Virus record (IMG/VR): IMGVR_UViG_3300020469_000161
Location: 1 to 31,454 of that record
Origin: a virus
DNA: 31,454 bases
Strand: one strand, 5' to 3'
The notes below the pieces were generated by a model. The model did no database searches and was not told where the DNA came from. It worked only from the letters and a program-made list of their open reading frames with translations. A program made the translations under genes and the position numbers. Below are positions 13,378 through 21,643 of the stretch, in pieces (positions within the stretch are counted from its first letter, which is position 1; each line of letters begins with the position of its first letter).

Positions 13378-14378
13378 ATTTTTTAAAGGATGTTGCGAGT
13401 GAAATTGGCAATGAGTATGCTAGTCTTGTATCCGACGGTATTTCAGCAGGAGATACTAGCGGTTACATTGACACTGGTAGTTATATCTTTAATGCTCTCT
13501 GCTCTGGAAGTATCTATGGGGGTGTACCAGGGAATAAGATCACTGCTATCGCAGGTGAGTCTAGCACTGGTAAAACTTTCTTTTGCCTTGGCATTGTTCA
13601 ACATTTTCTTGAGTCTAACCCAGACGCAGGGGTAATATATTTTGAGTCTGAGTCTGCTATATCAAAGCAGATGATTGAGGATAGAGGTATTGATTCTCAA
13701 CGTATGTTGATTGTACCTGTAACTACAGTACAAGAGTTTCGTCTACAATCAATAAAGATCTTAGATAAGTATCTGACAATGAAAGATCAGAAACCTATGA
13801 TGTTTGTTCTTGATTCATTAGGTATGCTATCAACATCTAAAGAAGTGGAAGACTCTGAAGCAGGTAAAGAAACTAGAGACATGACAAGAGCACAAGTTGT
13901 TAAGTCTATTTTTAGAGTATTGACATTAAAATTAGGTAAAGCAAACGTACCTTTACTTGTCACTAATCATACATATGATGTAGTAGGTGCCTATATTCCT
14001 ACAAAAGAAATGGGCGGTGGTAGTGGTTTAAAATATGCAGCATCAAGTATCATCTATCTTTCTAAGAAGAAAGAGAAGGATGGGAAAGAAGTAGTTGGTA
14101 ACATTATCAAATGTAAAAATGCGAAGTCACGTTTAACGAAGGAGAATAGTACAGTTGAAACTAGATTATACTATGATCGTGGTCTTGATCGATACTACGG
14201 ATTACTGGAGTTGGGTGAGAAACATGGAGTTTTCGAGCGTAAGGGAAACCGTATTGTTGTTGGGGAGTCTAGCGTCTACCCTTCTGCTATGCTCAAGGAT
14301 CCTGACAAATACTTCACAGAAGAAGTAATGAAAAAGTTAGATGAGGCAGCAGCAAAAGAGTTTAGATATGGCAACTAA
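13374..14378 (+). CDS. uvsX: UvsX RecA-like recombinase (GTG start)
   Basis: UvsX forms filaments on single-stranded DNA and drives recombination-dependent replication and repair. This 334-residue form has Walker A GESSTGKT at residues 61-68, a Walker B region ([11 protein letters not shown]), and conserved segments ARDMTRAQ-like ([18 protein letters not shown]), LVTNHTYD and [20 protein letters not shown], all as in T4 UvsX (391 residues; the T4 acidic tail is missing, as is common in cyanophages). The start is GTG 13374, supported by GGAGGT at 13362-13367 with a 6-nt gap. An ATG at 13370 is in another frame. It overlaps the following oxygenase gene by 11 nt. Confidence 0.94.
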   Translation: MNFLKDVASEIGNEYASLVSDGISAGDTSGYIDTGSYIFNALCSGSIYGGVPGNKITAIAGESSTGKTFFCLGIVQHFLESNPDAGVIYFESESAISKQMIEDRGIDSQRMLIVPVTTVQEFRLQSIKILDKYLTMKDQKPMMFVLDSLGMLSTSKEVEDSEAGKETRDMTRAQVVKSIFRVLTLKLGKANVPLLVTNHTYDVVGAYIPTKEMGGGSGLKYAASSIIYLSKKKEKDGKEVVGNIIKCKNAKSRLTKENSTVETRLYYDRGLDRYYGLLELGEKHGVFERKGNRIVVGESSVYPSAMLKDPDKYFTEEVMKKLDEAAAKEFRYGN

Positions 14379-14934
14379 CTTAGTAGATTATGTTAAGACG
14401 TATGATGCAATGGTGCCTGACGATTTTTGTCAGGGGATACTTGAAGCGTATGGAAAGTCCGACCTCCAGTATATTGATAGAGAGTTCAGACCTACATTCA
14501 CGCAACTAAATTTAACACAAAGACTGCAACTTAAAGATCCTCTATGGGTAGATATTCATAAGAAACTTGAACAGCATTTTGTAGATGCTACTGAGTTATA
14601 CATGGATGATCTAAAGTTGGGAGTGGATTTTCCTGGAAAATATTGTTTTGAAGAGTTCCGTTTGAAATGGTACAAACCAAATAACTATGATCAATTTAAA
14701 GAACATGTAGATGTATATGATTACAATAGTGCTCGTAGATTTCTTGTAATATTTTTATATCTGAATGATGTAGCAGAAGGAGGAGAAACATCTTTTCCAC
14801 CTTTACAGTTGTCAGTTTCACCTAAACGTGGTAGAATATTAATATTCCCTCCTACTTGGATGTATAGGCATGCAGGATTACCTCCTGTATCTAATGACAA
14901 GTATATTTTGGGAACCTATTTACATTACCTATGA
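14368..14934 (+). CDS. 2OG-Fe(II) oxygenase, prolyl 4-hydroxylase type
   Basis: A 188-residue dioxygenase. The iron triad is visible as His113-x-Asp115 (KEHVDVYD) and His168 (YRHAGLPP), and the fold motif [16 protein letters not shown] with [11 protein letters not shown] is characteristic of the prolyl 4-hydroxylase alpha-subunit group found in marine phages. Residue [11 protein letters not shown] supplies the conserved Lys after the distal His that binds 2-oxoglutarate in this group. The frame is open to 14341, but ATG 14368 gives [20 protein letters not shown], a sensible start with only an 11-nt overlap with uvsX. The substrate is unknown; protein or nucleic-acid hydroxylation are both possible. 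It overlaps the helicase start by 4 nt. Confidence 0.87.
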   Translation: MATNLVDYVKTYDAMVPDDFCQGILEAYGKSDLQYIDREFRPTFTQLNLTQRLQLKDPLWVDIHKKLEQHFVDATELYMDDLKLGVDFPGKYCFEEFRLKWYKPNNYDQFKEHVDVYDYNSARRFLVIFLYLNDVAEGGETSFPPLQLSVSPKRGRILIFPPTWMYRHAGLPPVSNDKYILGTYLHYL

Positions 14935-16304
14935 ACCTAGAACTCACGATTTTATCTAATCTCGTCTATAATGAGAGATATGCTCGTAAGGTTCTTCCGT
15001 TCTTAAAGGTAGAATACTTTACTGACAAATCTCATAAGATTATCTTTCTAGAGATCCATGAGTACATTAGTCAGTATGATGCTCTACCATCTCTTAATGC
15101 TCTTTCAATAGAATGCCAAGAGAGAGTTGACCTTACTGAAGATCAGTTCAAACTTATACTGGAGATTTTAAATGTCCTTTCCGATGATTCCTCAGACTAC
15201 GATTGGATCGTTGATACTACAGAAAAGTGGTGTCAAGAGCGTGCGATCTACCTATCTCTTATGGAGAGTGTCAAGATTGCTGACGGTCAAGATACCAAAC
15301 GTGACAAAGGTTCTATCCCCACAATTTTATCTGAGGCACTTGGTGTCTCGTTTAATCAAAGTGTTGGACACGATTACCTAGACAATGCTACTGAGAGATT
15401 TGACTTCTACCAACGTAAAGAAGATAAGATCCCATTTGATCTCGACTTCTTTAACAAGATTACAAAAGGTGGATTACCTAATAAGACTCTTAATGTTGCT
15501 CTTGCAGGTACTGGTGTTGGTAAGTCTCTATTCATGTGTCACGTTGCCTCTTCTTGTTTATTACAAGGTAAGAATGTTTTATACATTACTCTTGAAATGG
15601 CAGAAGAAAAGATTGCAGAAAGAATTGACTCCAACCTTTTGAATATTCCTATTCAAAAATTATCTGATTTACCAAAAACAATGTTCCAAAAGAAGATTGC
15701 TACTCTTGGTAAGAAGACACAAGGTAAGTTAATCATCAAAGAATATCCTACTGCTTCTGCTCATGTTGGACATTTTAAGTCTTTGATCAACGATCTAGCA
15801 CTAAAGAGGAGTATTAAACCTCATATAATCTTCATTGATTATCTAAATATCTGTGCCTCTAGTAGGTACAAAGGATCTATAGTAAACTCGTATACCTATG
15901 TTAAAGCGATTGCTGAAGAACTCCGTGGTCTTGCAGTTGAAACTAATGTACCTATCGTCTCCGCAACTCAGACGACTCGTTCTGGTTTTGGTAGTAGTGA
16001 CGTTGACCTTACTGATACGTCAGAATCCTTTGGTCTCCCTGCCACTGCTGATCTTATGTTCGCTCTCATTAGTACGGAGGAACTGGAGGAGATGAATCAG
16101 ATCATGGTTAAACAACTTAAGAATAGATACAACGATCCTACAATGAATAAAAGATTCTGCGTAGGTATTGACAGAGCGAAGATGAGGTTGTATGATGTTG
16201 AAGAGTCTGCTCAAACAGACATTGTTGATTCTGGTCAAGTAGAACTAGACATTGCAGCAAAGTTTACCGCTAAGAAAAATTTCCAAGAACTTAAATATGA
16301 TTGA
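14931..16304 (+). CDS. gp41: DnaB-like replicative helicase
   Basis: The 5'-3' hexameric helicase that works with primase gp61. It is 457 residues against 475 in T4. The N-terminal helical domain begins LELTILSNLVYNERYARKVL. The RecA-like core has Walker A AGTGVGKS near residues 192-199, LYITLEMAEEKIAERID (motif H1a), Walker B HIIFIDYLNIC and motif H3 around PIVSATQTTRSGF. An arginine-finger region (QLKNRYNDPTMNKRFCVGID) follows. The C-terminal QELKYD stretch is short. It overlaps the oxygenase by 4 nt and mazG by 8 nt, so the gene is within one continuous operon from gp43. Confidence 0.95.
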   Translation: MNLELTILSNLVYNERYARKVLPFLKVEYFTDKSHKIIFLEIHEYISQYDALPSLNALSIECQERVDLTEDQFKLILEILNVLSDDSSDYDWIVDTTEKWCQERAIYLSLMESVKIADGQDTKRDKGSIPTILSEALGVSFNQSVGHDYLDNATERFDFYQRKEDKIPFDLDFFNKITKGGLPNKTLNVALAGTGVGKSLFMCHVASSCLLQGKNVLYITLEMAEEKIAERIDSNLLNIPIQKLSDLPKTMFQKKIATLGKKTQGKLIIKEYPTASAHVGHFKSLINDLALKRSIKPHIIFIDYLNICASSRYKGSIVNSYTYVKAIAEELRGLAVETNVPIVSATQTTRSGFGSSDVDLTDTSESFGLPATADLMFALISTEELEEMNQIMVKQLKNRYNDPTMNKRFCVGIDRAKMRLYDVEESAQTDIVDSGQVELDIAAKFTAKKNFQELKYD

Positions 16305-16698
16305 TTTTAACAAGTATACAAAGTTTGTTAACGCTGTAACATCAGAAGAAAGTAAGTACGGTGGTCATTTCCAAGATCGTCTAAGAGACTTATACTCTAA
16401 AGATTTTCAAACACACAGAGCACTGACTGCTGCACTAGGACTATCTGCTGAGTCAGGTGAGTTCACTGAGATAGTAAAGAAGATACTATTCCAAGGTAAA
16501 CCAGTCAGTCAAGAGAATCTATTTCATATGAAACGTGAACTAGGTGATATCATGTGGTACTTTATACAGGCATGTATAGCATTAGATGTATCACCAGAAG
16601 AGATCATTGAAATGAATGTAGAGAAGTTGAAAGATAGATATCCAGATGGAGAATTTGATGTACACTATTCTGAAAATCGTAAACAAGGAGACGTATGA
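16297..16698 (+). CDS. mazG: MazG-type nucleotide pyrophosphohydrolase
   Basis: A 133-residue all-alpha NTP pyrophosphatase. The metal-binding pattern is visible as E52-x-x-E55 (with E58) in LSAESGEFTEIVKK and E81-x-x-D84 in RELGDIMWYF, which is the MazG signature. Cyanophage MazG enzymes hydrolyse nucleoside triphosphates, with reported preference for dGTP/dCTP, and have been proposed to alter host nucleotide or (p)ppGpp signalling; the latter is debated. The start at 16297 gives MIDFNKYTKFVNAVTSEESK and overlaps gp41 by 8 nt; the frame is open further upstream inside gp41. It ends with a 4-nt overlap with the next gene. Confidence 0.93.
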   Translation: MIDFNKYTKFVNAVTSEESKYGGHFQDRLRDLYSKDFQTHRALTAALGLSAESGEFTEIVKKILFQGKPVSQENLFHMKRELGDIMWYFIQACIALDVSPEEIIEMNVEKLKDRYPDGEFDVHYSENRKQGDV

Positions 16699-17006
16699 TT
16701 GGTAAACTAGATCCAGAAGAAAATGTATTGAGTGCAGATAACACAATGCAACTCACACCAGATATGATTGACAGAATCAACGAACTCATGGCACATACAA
16801 AGAAAGATGGAAGTGTCAACTGGAAGAAAGATGATGAGTACGAAGTACAAATAGCAGGGACATTTGCTGCTGATAGATTTATTGTTATCAAGAATAAGTC
16901 TAAGAGTCCTGTTGTAAGTGCTGCACCACATCCTTACTTTGATTATGAAAAGAAAGTGTTTACTAAAGATGGTAGAGAAGAGTACATAAAAAAACAAAAG
17001 AAATGA
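16695..17006 (+). CDS. Hypothetical protein downstream of mazG
   Basis: A 103-residue soluble protein I do not recognise. It has an amphipathic helix (TPDMIDRINELMAHTKKDGS), a central strand pair (DEYEVQIAGTFAADRFIVIK) and a basic C-terminus (EEYIKKQKK). Starts and stops overlap both neighbours by 4 nt, consistent with coupled translation. No metal or nucleotide-binding motif and no membrane segment are visible. Confidence 0.65.
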   Translation: MIGKLDPEENVLSADNTMQLTPDMIDRINELMAHTKKDGSVNWKKDDEYEVQIAGTFAADRFIVIKNKSKSPVVSAAPHPYFDYEKKVFTKDGREEYIKKQKK

Positions 17007-17557
17007 ACTTTATAGTTCGTTATGATAACGTATTACCTGAGGAGGTAATAGGTAAGTTGACTTCTGTTGTAGATCAGAACATATCATATAGTTCTAGATC
17101 AGATAGTATTGTAAAAGATAAGCAGTTATCTCTAGAAGTTTTCTGGCCAGAACTAGCATCAGAAATTAATCAATCGTTACTTAATAGAACTTTAAAAGAT
17201 TACCTTGACAAATATCCATGTTTGAAATATAATACTGAGTGGACGAGTGGAAATACCATCCTACAAAAAACTTCCCCCATGGAAGGATATCATTCATGGC
17301 ATTGTGAGAATGCTTCATGGACGAACTCATCGAAAGCGATAGCATGGATGATTTATCTCAACACGGTGGAAGAAGGAGGAGAAACTGAATTTCTTTATCA
17401 ACAAAAGAAGTTCAAACCCACTAGGAATACTGCGTTGTTGTGGCCTGGGTCTTGGACACATCAGCATCGTGGGAATCCTCCTATGTTAGGAAATAAATAT
17501 ATACTAACAGGATGGTATAGTCCACTTGCAGGTATGCCCAAATTTCAAGAACCATGA
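17003..17557 (+). CDS. 2OG-Fe(II) oxygenase
   Basis: A 184-residue putative dioxygenase, the third in this window. The likely iron ligands are His100-x-Glu102 in the segment YHSWHCENASW (His97 is an alternative) and His153 or His155 in SWTHQHRGNPP. The middle part IYLNTVEEGGETEFLYQQKK and the strand NTALLWPGSWTHQHRG match the order seen in the 14368 protein, and KYILTGWY closes the fold. If Glu102 is a ligand, this is an HxE variant of the usual HxD. Substrate unknown. It overlaps the preceding gene by 4 nt and the next, very small gene by 4 nt. Confidence 0.8.
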   Translation: MNFIVRYDNVLPEEVIGKLTSVVDQNISYSSRSDSIVKDKQLSLEVFWPELASEINQSLLNRTLKDYLDKYPCLKYNTEWTSGNTILQKTSPMEGYHSWHCENASWTNSSKAIAWMIYLNTVEEGGETEFLYQQKKFKPTRNTALLWPGSWTHQHRGNPPMLGNKYILTGWYSPLAGMPKFQEP

Positions 17558-17727
17558 AGTATCACTTGTACGACCAACAGGAAAGACATCAAGGCAGATT
17601 TGATTCTGTCTATGAACTAAGAAAGTTTTTGTGTGACAGAAAGTATGATGTAAATTGTGATAAAGATATTGGTTGTACATTTGATTACATCAAATCTATC
17701 AAATGGTTTTTTGAGATAGAAGAATAA
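17554..17727 (+). CDS. 57-residue hypothetical protein
   Basis: A short protein reading MKYHLYDQQERHQGRFDSVY and then ELRKFLCDRKYDVNCDKDIG. It overlaps the oxygenase by ATGA and shares one base with the next start. Three Cys residues and a C-terminal aromatic helix (YIKSIKWFFEIEE) are visible, but no known zinc-binding arrangement. The tight overlap on both sides supports translation. Function unknown. Confidence 0.6.
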   Translation: MKYHLYDQQERHQGRFDSVYELRKFLCDRKYDVNCDKDIGCTFDYIKSIKWFFEIEE

Positions 17728-17816
17728 TGGATAAGAAGATAAAAGATTTTATAGAAAGATGGAAGAAGAGATTAAGATTTCCTAAGTTACCTCCACCTCC
17801 TAGTTGCCCTGCGTAA
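17727..17816 (+). CDS. 29-residue basic peptide ending PPPPSCPA
   Basis: A tiny frame encoding an amphipathic basic helix (MDKKIKDFIERWKKRLRFPK) and a proline-rich tail ending SCPA. It begins on the last base of the preceding stop (TAATG). The tail resembles the PPCPAP end of the 46-residue peptide at 9954. Its small size makes it uncertain, but coupling and the motif argue that it is real. Confidence 0.45.
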   Translation: MDKKIKDFIERWKKRLRFPKLPPPPSCPA

Positions 17817-17832
17817 AAATATGTGTTATACT
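17804..17832 (+). promoter_or_regulatory. Possible extended -10 promoter, leaderless transcript
   Basis: TTGCCC (17804-17809), 17 nt, then TG at 17824-17825 and TATACT (17827-17832). Expected initiation is near 17839, exactly at the next ATG, so the mRNA might have no leader. The -35 matches four of six consensus bases. Confidence 0.4.
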
Positions 17833-17838
17833 TAAATC

Positions 17839-18348
17839 ATGAATATCTTTGTTACAGATCCATCCCCAACATTATCTGCTCAGTCTTTACCAGACAGGCA
17901 TGTCGTCAAGATGCCACTAGAAACATGTCAAATGTTATCTATTGTATGCTCTGACAAATGGGGTCATGGATATGGTAAAATCCATCGTACTGATGGTCAA
18001 CCATACAAAACTGAGAAGGGTGCATTTCGTAATCATCCTTGTACCGCATGGGCAAATGAATCAAACATCAATGCTTGGTGGTTGGTTGCTCATGGTATGG
18101 CATTGTGTGAAGAGTATACTCATCGTTATGGTAAAACCCATAGTTGCGAAGAGACTATACTAGAAGCAGGTCATCTTATTCCATTCACTTTGGAAAGACC
18201 AAAAACATTTACTAGAGCAATGTATCCTGAGTTTAAATTCGATAACAATATCGATACTTTTACTGCATACAAGAGATACATAGCAGCAAAACCTTGGGTA
18301 AAAAATAACTACCTAAGAAAACCTGATCGCAAACCAAACTGGGTATGA
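17839..18348 (+). CDS. Conserved phage-type protein, unknown function
   Basis: A 169-residue soluble protein. Its N-terminus (MNIFVTDPSPTLSAQSLPDR) continues into HVVKMPLETCQMLSIV, a pattern D-P, then L-x-D-x-H-V-x-K-M-x-x-E-x-x-Q-x-L that I associate with a group of phage and bacterial proteins lacking an agreed function. Other recurring elements are FRNHPCTAWANES, ALCEEYTHRYGKTHSC and a terminal AAKPWVKNNYLRKPDRKPNW. Many conserved His, Asp and Glu residues suggest an enzyme. A relation to pyrimidine-dimer glycosylases has crossed my mind, but I cannot support it from motifs. It may have its own promoter at 17804-17832. Confidence 0.6.
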   Translation: MNIFVTDPSPTLSAQSLPDRHVVKMPLETCQMLSIVCSDKWGHGYGKIHRTDGQPYKTEKGAFRNHPCTAWANESNINAWWLVAHGMALCEEYTHRYGKTHSCEETILEAGHLIPFTLERPKTFTRAMYPEFKFDNNIDTFTAYKRYIAAKPWVKNNYLRKPDRKPNWV

Positions 18349-18428
18349 ACAACATTGGATTAGAGGTTGTCTTTTGGACAATCTTAGCACTCTACGTCTT
18401 GTCAAAGGTGGGAGTATTTAAAAAATGA
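18345..18428 (+). CDS. 27-residue single-pass membrane peptide
   Basis: A tiny frame encoding MNNIGLEVVFWTILALYVLS and KVGVFKK: one hydrophobic span followed by a basic end. It overlaps the preceding stop and the following start, each as ATGA, which is the normal coupling pattern in this genome. This double overlap is the main evidence for translation. Function unknown. Confidence 0.5.
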   Translation: MNNIGLEVVFWTILALYVLSKVGVFKK

Positions 18429-18898
18429 GTAGTGTAATTTTTAGAAAGCATCGTGTGTTTCGTGAGACAGACGATGTTGTTTTCTATGATATATCTGTAG
18501 AAGAGTGTAATGCAGCAGACCTAGTTGTTCATGAAGGTCCTGCAATATCACCACCAAATGATATAGTTGGTGCAAAACAATTTTATATTCATGGATTTCA
18601 AGATGATTATAATAGAGTGGTATCAGGTGAAAGGATATTTGAGATAGTAAACTATGATTGGAAGTGTCCATATCATATAGTACACCTTAATAGACAGAGT
18701 GGTGCACTGTTTCTACCTCGTGGTACATTTCATAGATCTACATCAGGAGAGAACGGATCTATCGTAATCAATCAAGCACATAGATACGATGGGTTTGATC
18801 CTAGTGCTGAGTTTTACCCTGTATCTACTGCTGAAAATAAGGAGTTATATAATATATTAAGGTCAGAAAAACCAATCATACATTCCTTGGGAGAATAG
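18425..18898 (+). CDS. Cupin-like protein preceding GcvP
   Basis: A 157-residue protein with a beta-rich pattern: FRKHRVFRETDDVVFYDISV, later GALFLPRGTFHRSTSGENGS and IVINQAHRYDGF. The element PRGTFHR followed by a strand with H resembles the second half of a cupin barrel, where His residues hold a metal. The first cupin half is less clear, so the fold is a suggestion. It ends directly against the gcvP start (TAG then ATG), implying co-transcription and perhaps a functional link with glycine metabolism. A dioxygenase or sugar/amino-acid-binding role cannot be decided from sequence. Confidence 0.5.
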   Translation: MSSVIFRKHRVFRETDDVVFYDISVEECNAADLVVHEGPAISPPNDIVGAKQFYIHGFQDDYNRVVSGERIFEIVNYDWKCPYHIVHLNRQSGALFLPRGTFHRSTSGENGSIVINQAHRYDGFDPSAEFYPVSTAENKELYNILRSEKPIIHSLGE

Positions 18899-21625
18899 AT
18901 GTTTTCACAGCGTCATATTGGACCTTCAGAAGAAGAGCAAAAGAAAATGCTCGAAGATTTAGGTCTCACTAATCTAGATGAACTTGTTAGAAAAATTGTA
19001 CCAGATTCAATCTTGTATAGAGAGAAGACAACCTTACCAAAAGGTTGTGATGAGTACAAAGCATTAAATGAACTAAAGAATATTGCTCAAGCAAACAAAC
19101 CTAAACCATGTCTTATAGGACAGGGTTACTATAATACGGTAACACCATCTGTTATCAAAAGAAATGTGTTAGAAAATCCTGCATGGTATACATCTTATAC
19201 ACCATATCAGGCAGAGATATCTCAGGGAAGATTAGAATCATTATTTAATTTCCAGACTCTAGTGACAGAGTTGACTGGATTACCAATAGCAAATGCATCT
19301 CTATTAGATGAAGGCACTGCAGCAGCAGAGGCAATGACGTTAGCATATAACTCATCTAAAAGAAATACATTTTTAGTAGACAGTAGAGTATTTTTCTCTA
19401 CACTTCAAGTTTTACAGACAAGAGCAGAACCATTAGGTATTAGTATAGTAACTGTAGATTTGGATGCACCTATACCATTAGCAGAGTTTGAGGATGCCTT
19501 TGGTTTTCTGATACAGATGCCAAATAGTGAAGGTAAGATCAAAGAACCTAGTGGAATAATAAGAGTATGTGAAGTGCATAATGTTGTCAAGATTGCAGTT
19601 GTAGATCCTATGGCACAGGTGTTGATGAAACCTGTAGGAGAGATGGGATTTGATATAGCAGTTGGTAGTATGCAGAGGTTTGGTATACCTATGGGATTTG
19701 GTGGACCACATGCTGCATTCTTTGCAACAGCAGACAAATATAAAAGAAAGATTCCAGGTAGAATTGTAGGTCAATCTAAAGATAGTGAAGGTAATCCTGC
19801 ATTAAGATTAGCATTGCAGACAAGAGAGCAGCACATTCGTAGAGATAAAGCAACGAGTAATATATGTACAGCACAGGCACTACTAGCAAACATGTCTGCG
19901 TTCTATGCAATCTATCATGGACCAGAGGGACTAGAAAAAATAGCAAGAAGGATATGGTTACTACGTCAAACTCTAGTTCGTGCACTTAAATGGTGTGGTG
20001 TTACTGTAGATGATAGTGAAGGATTTGATACAGTTAGATTCAAGTCAATCAAGATGGTTGATGGATACAATGTGACTATCAAAAATGGTTGGATTACATT
20101 ATCAATTGATGAAACAACTACATTCGATACTCTTTATACTATCATCAATAGTCAAGTTATATTTGAATCTAATCAATCTACAATCATAAGTGTATGGGAT
20201 AGTTGTGTCGATGAATCATGGACTAATATACCCTTAAGAACTAAACCATGGTTACAACAAGAAGTCTTTCACAAGTATAGAAGTGAGACTAACTTGATGA
20301 GATATATTCGTGAGTTAGAGAATAAAGATTTCTCATTAGTACATGGTATGATGCCACTCGGAAGTTGTACTATGAAGTTAAATTCTGCAGCAGAACTTAC
20401 TCCTGTATCATGGGAAGAGTTTGGTAACGTACATCCTCATACACCCATGGGTCAGATCCTTGGATATGATAGAATAATTAAAGACTTATCAGAATGGTTA
20501 TGTGATATTACTGGTTTCCATTCTATGACTTTTCAACCTAACTCTGGTGCACAGGGTGAGTATGCAGGTCTATTGGCAATCAGAGACTACCATGAATCAA
20601 GAGCAGATTTTAAACGTAATGTATGTCTGATACCAGAGTCAGCACATGGTACTAACCCTGCATCAGCAGTCATGGCAGGTATGAAAGTTGTAGGTATTAA
20701 ATGTGATGGTGATGGTAATGTTGATATACACGATTTAAGAATCAAAGCATGTCTAGAAGCGAATGAACTAGCAGCATTGATGATTACATACCCATCAACA
20801 CACGGTGTATTTGAACAGAACATCAAAGAGATCTGCAGTATCGTTCATGAGTTTGGTGGACAGGTTTATATGGATGGTGCAAACTTTAATGCACAGGTAG
20901 GATTGTGTCAACCTGGAGAATTTGGTGTAGATGTATCACACTTGAACTTACATAAAACATTCTGTATACCACATGGAGGTGGAGGACCTGGGGTTGGACC
21001 TATCGGTGTAGCAGAACATCTAGCACCATTCATAGATCAGAAAGTATCATCAGCAGAACATGGTAGTGCATCTATATTACCTATTGTCTGGATGTATATA
21101 AGAATGATGGGTGAAGAAGGACTACGAAATGCAACAGAGGTAGCACTATTAAATGCAAACTGGTTAGCAAAGAAAATAGATCCTCATTTTAAGGTATTAT
21201 ATAAAGGTAAAGGTGATTGGGTAGCACATGAATGTATCTTTGATTGTCGTAATCTAGGAGTAACTGCAGAAGATATAGCAAAGAGATTGATGGACTATGG
21301 TTTTCATGCACCAACCTTGTCATGGCCTGTGTTAGGAACTATGATGGTAGAACCTACAGAGTCAGAATCACTTGATGAGTTACAAAGATTCGTAGATGCT
21401 ATGGTAAAGATTAGAAAAGAGATTGCTGAACTACCTAAGATAGTAAAGAATGCTCCACATACACAGTCAGAAGTGTGTGGTCAGTGGACTCATTCATATA
21501 CAAGAGAAGAAGCATGCTTTCCTAATCAACCTAAACAGAAATTCTGGCCTGCTGTAGGTAGGATTGATAATGTATATGGTGACAGGAACCTAGTATGTTC
21601 GTGCACTGTTGAGATAAATACTTAG
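18899..21625 (+). CDS. gcvP: Glycine dehydrogenase (decarboxylating), P-protein
   Basis: The pyridoxal-phosphate enzyme of the glycine cleavage system: it decarboxylates glycine and passes the aminomethyl group to the lipoyl arm of H-protein. At 908 residues it is a complete, single-chain P-protein (bacterial forms are about 950). The N-terminus FSQRHIGPSEEEQKKMLEDL, the GLPIANASLLDEGTAAAEAM-like segment and FGIPMGFGGPHAAFFA mark the first half; MPLGSCTMKLNSAAE, PNSGAQGEYAGL and HGTNPASA the second. The cofactor lysine is Lys686 in HLNLHKTF, followed by PHGGGGPGVGP. No frameshift is present and A-ending codons match the surrounding phage genes, so it is adapted to this genome. No T, H or L protein is in the window. 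It would need the host's partners to feed methylene-tetrahydrofolate to thymidylate and purine synthesis. Confidence 0.96.
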   Translation: MFSQRHIGPSEEEQKKMLEDLGLTNLDELVRKIVPDSILYREKTTLPKGCDEYKALNELKNIAQANKPKPCLIGQGYYNTVTPSVIKRNVLENPAWYTSYTPYQAEISQGRLESLFNFQTLVTELTGLPIANASLLDEGTAAAEAMTLAYNSSKRNTFLVDSRVFFSTLQVLQTRAEPLGISIVTVDLDAPIPLAEFEDAFGFLIQMPNSEGKIKEPSGIIRVCEVHNVVKIAVVDPMAQVLMKPVGEMGFDIAVGSMQRFGIPMGFGGPHAAFFATADKYKRKIPGRIVGQSKDSEGNPALRLALQTREQHIRRDKATSNICTAQALLANMSAFYAIYHGPEGLEKIARRIWLLRQTLVRALKWCGVTVDDSEGFDTVRFKSIKMVDGYNVTIKNGWITLSIDETTTFDTLYTIINSQVIFESNQSTIISVWDSCVDESWTNIPLRTKPWLQQEVFHKYRSETNLMRYIRELENKDFSLVHGMMPLGSCTMKLNSAAELTPVSWEEFGNVHPHTPMGQILGYDRIIKDLSEWLCDITGFHSMTFQPNSGAQGEYAGLLAIRDYHESRADFKRNVCLIPESAHGTNPASAVMAGMKVVGIKCDGDGNVDIHDLRIKACLEANELAALMITYPSTHGVFEQNIKEICSIVHEFGGQVYMDGANFNAQVGLCQPGEFGVDVSHLNLHKTFCIPHGGGGPGVGPIGVAEHLAPFIDQKVSSAEHGSASILPIVWMYIRMMGEEGLRNATEVALLNANWLAKKIDPHFKVLYKGKGDWVAHECIFDCRNLGVTAEDIAKRLMDYGFHAPTLSWPVLGTMMVEPTESESLDELQRFVDAMVKIRKEIAELPKIVKNAPHTQSEVCGQWTHSYTREEACFPNQPKQKFWPAVGRIDNVYGDRNLVCSCTVEINT
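21613..21620 (+). promoter_or_regulatory. Possible T4-late-like promoter box after gcvP
   Basis: GATAAATA differs by one base from the T4 late element TATAAATA and lies 23 nt before the next ATG, a suitable distance. It overlaps the last codons of gcvP. Tentative because the motif is short and the region is A/T-rich. Confidence 0.35.
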
Positions 21626-21643
21626 TGGAGACCTGCTGAACTA

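Noticed and set aside
14341-14367. Earlier start for the oxygenase after uvsX
   Set aside because: The added residues (MRQQQKSLD) come from uvsX DNA read out of frame and add nothing to the fold.
18809-18898. Glycine riboswitch in front of gcvP
   Set aside because: There is no leader: the preceding gene ends directly at the gcvP start, leaving no room for an aptamer.
19405-19985. Several minus-strand frames inside gcvP
   Set aside because: They lie antisense to strongly conserved GcvP motifs and have no start signals, as expected for shadows in an A-rich gene.
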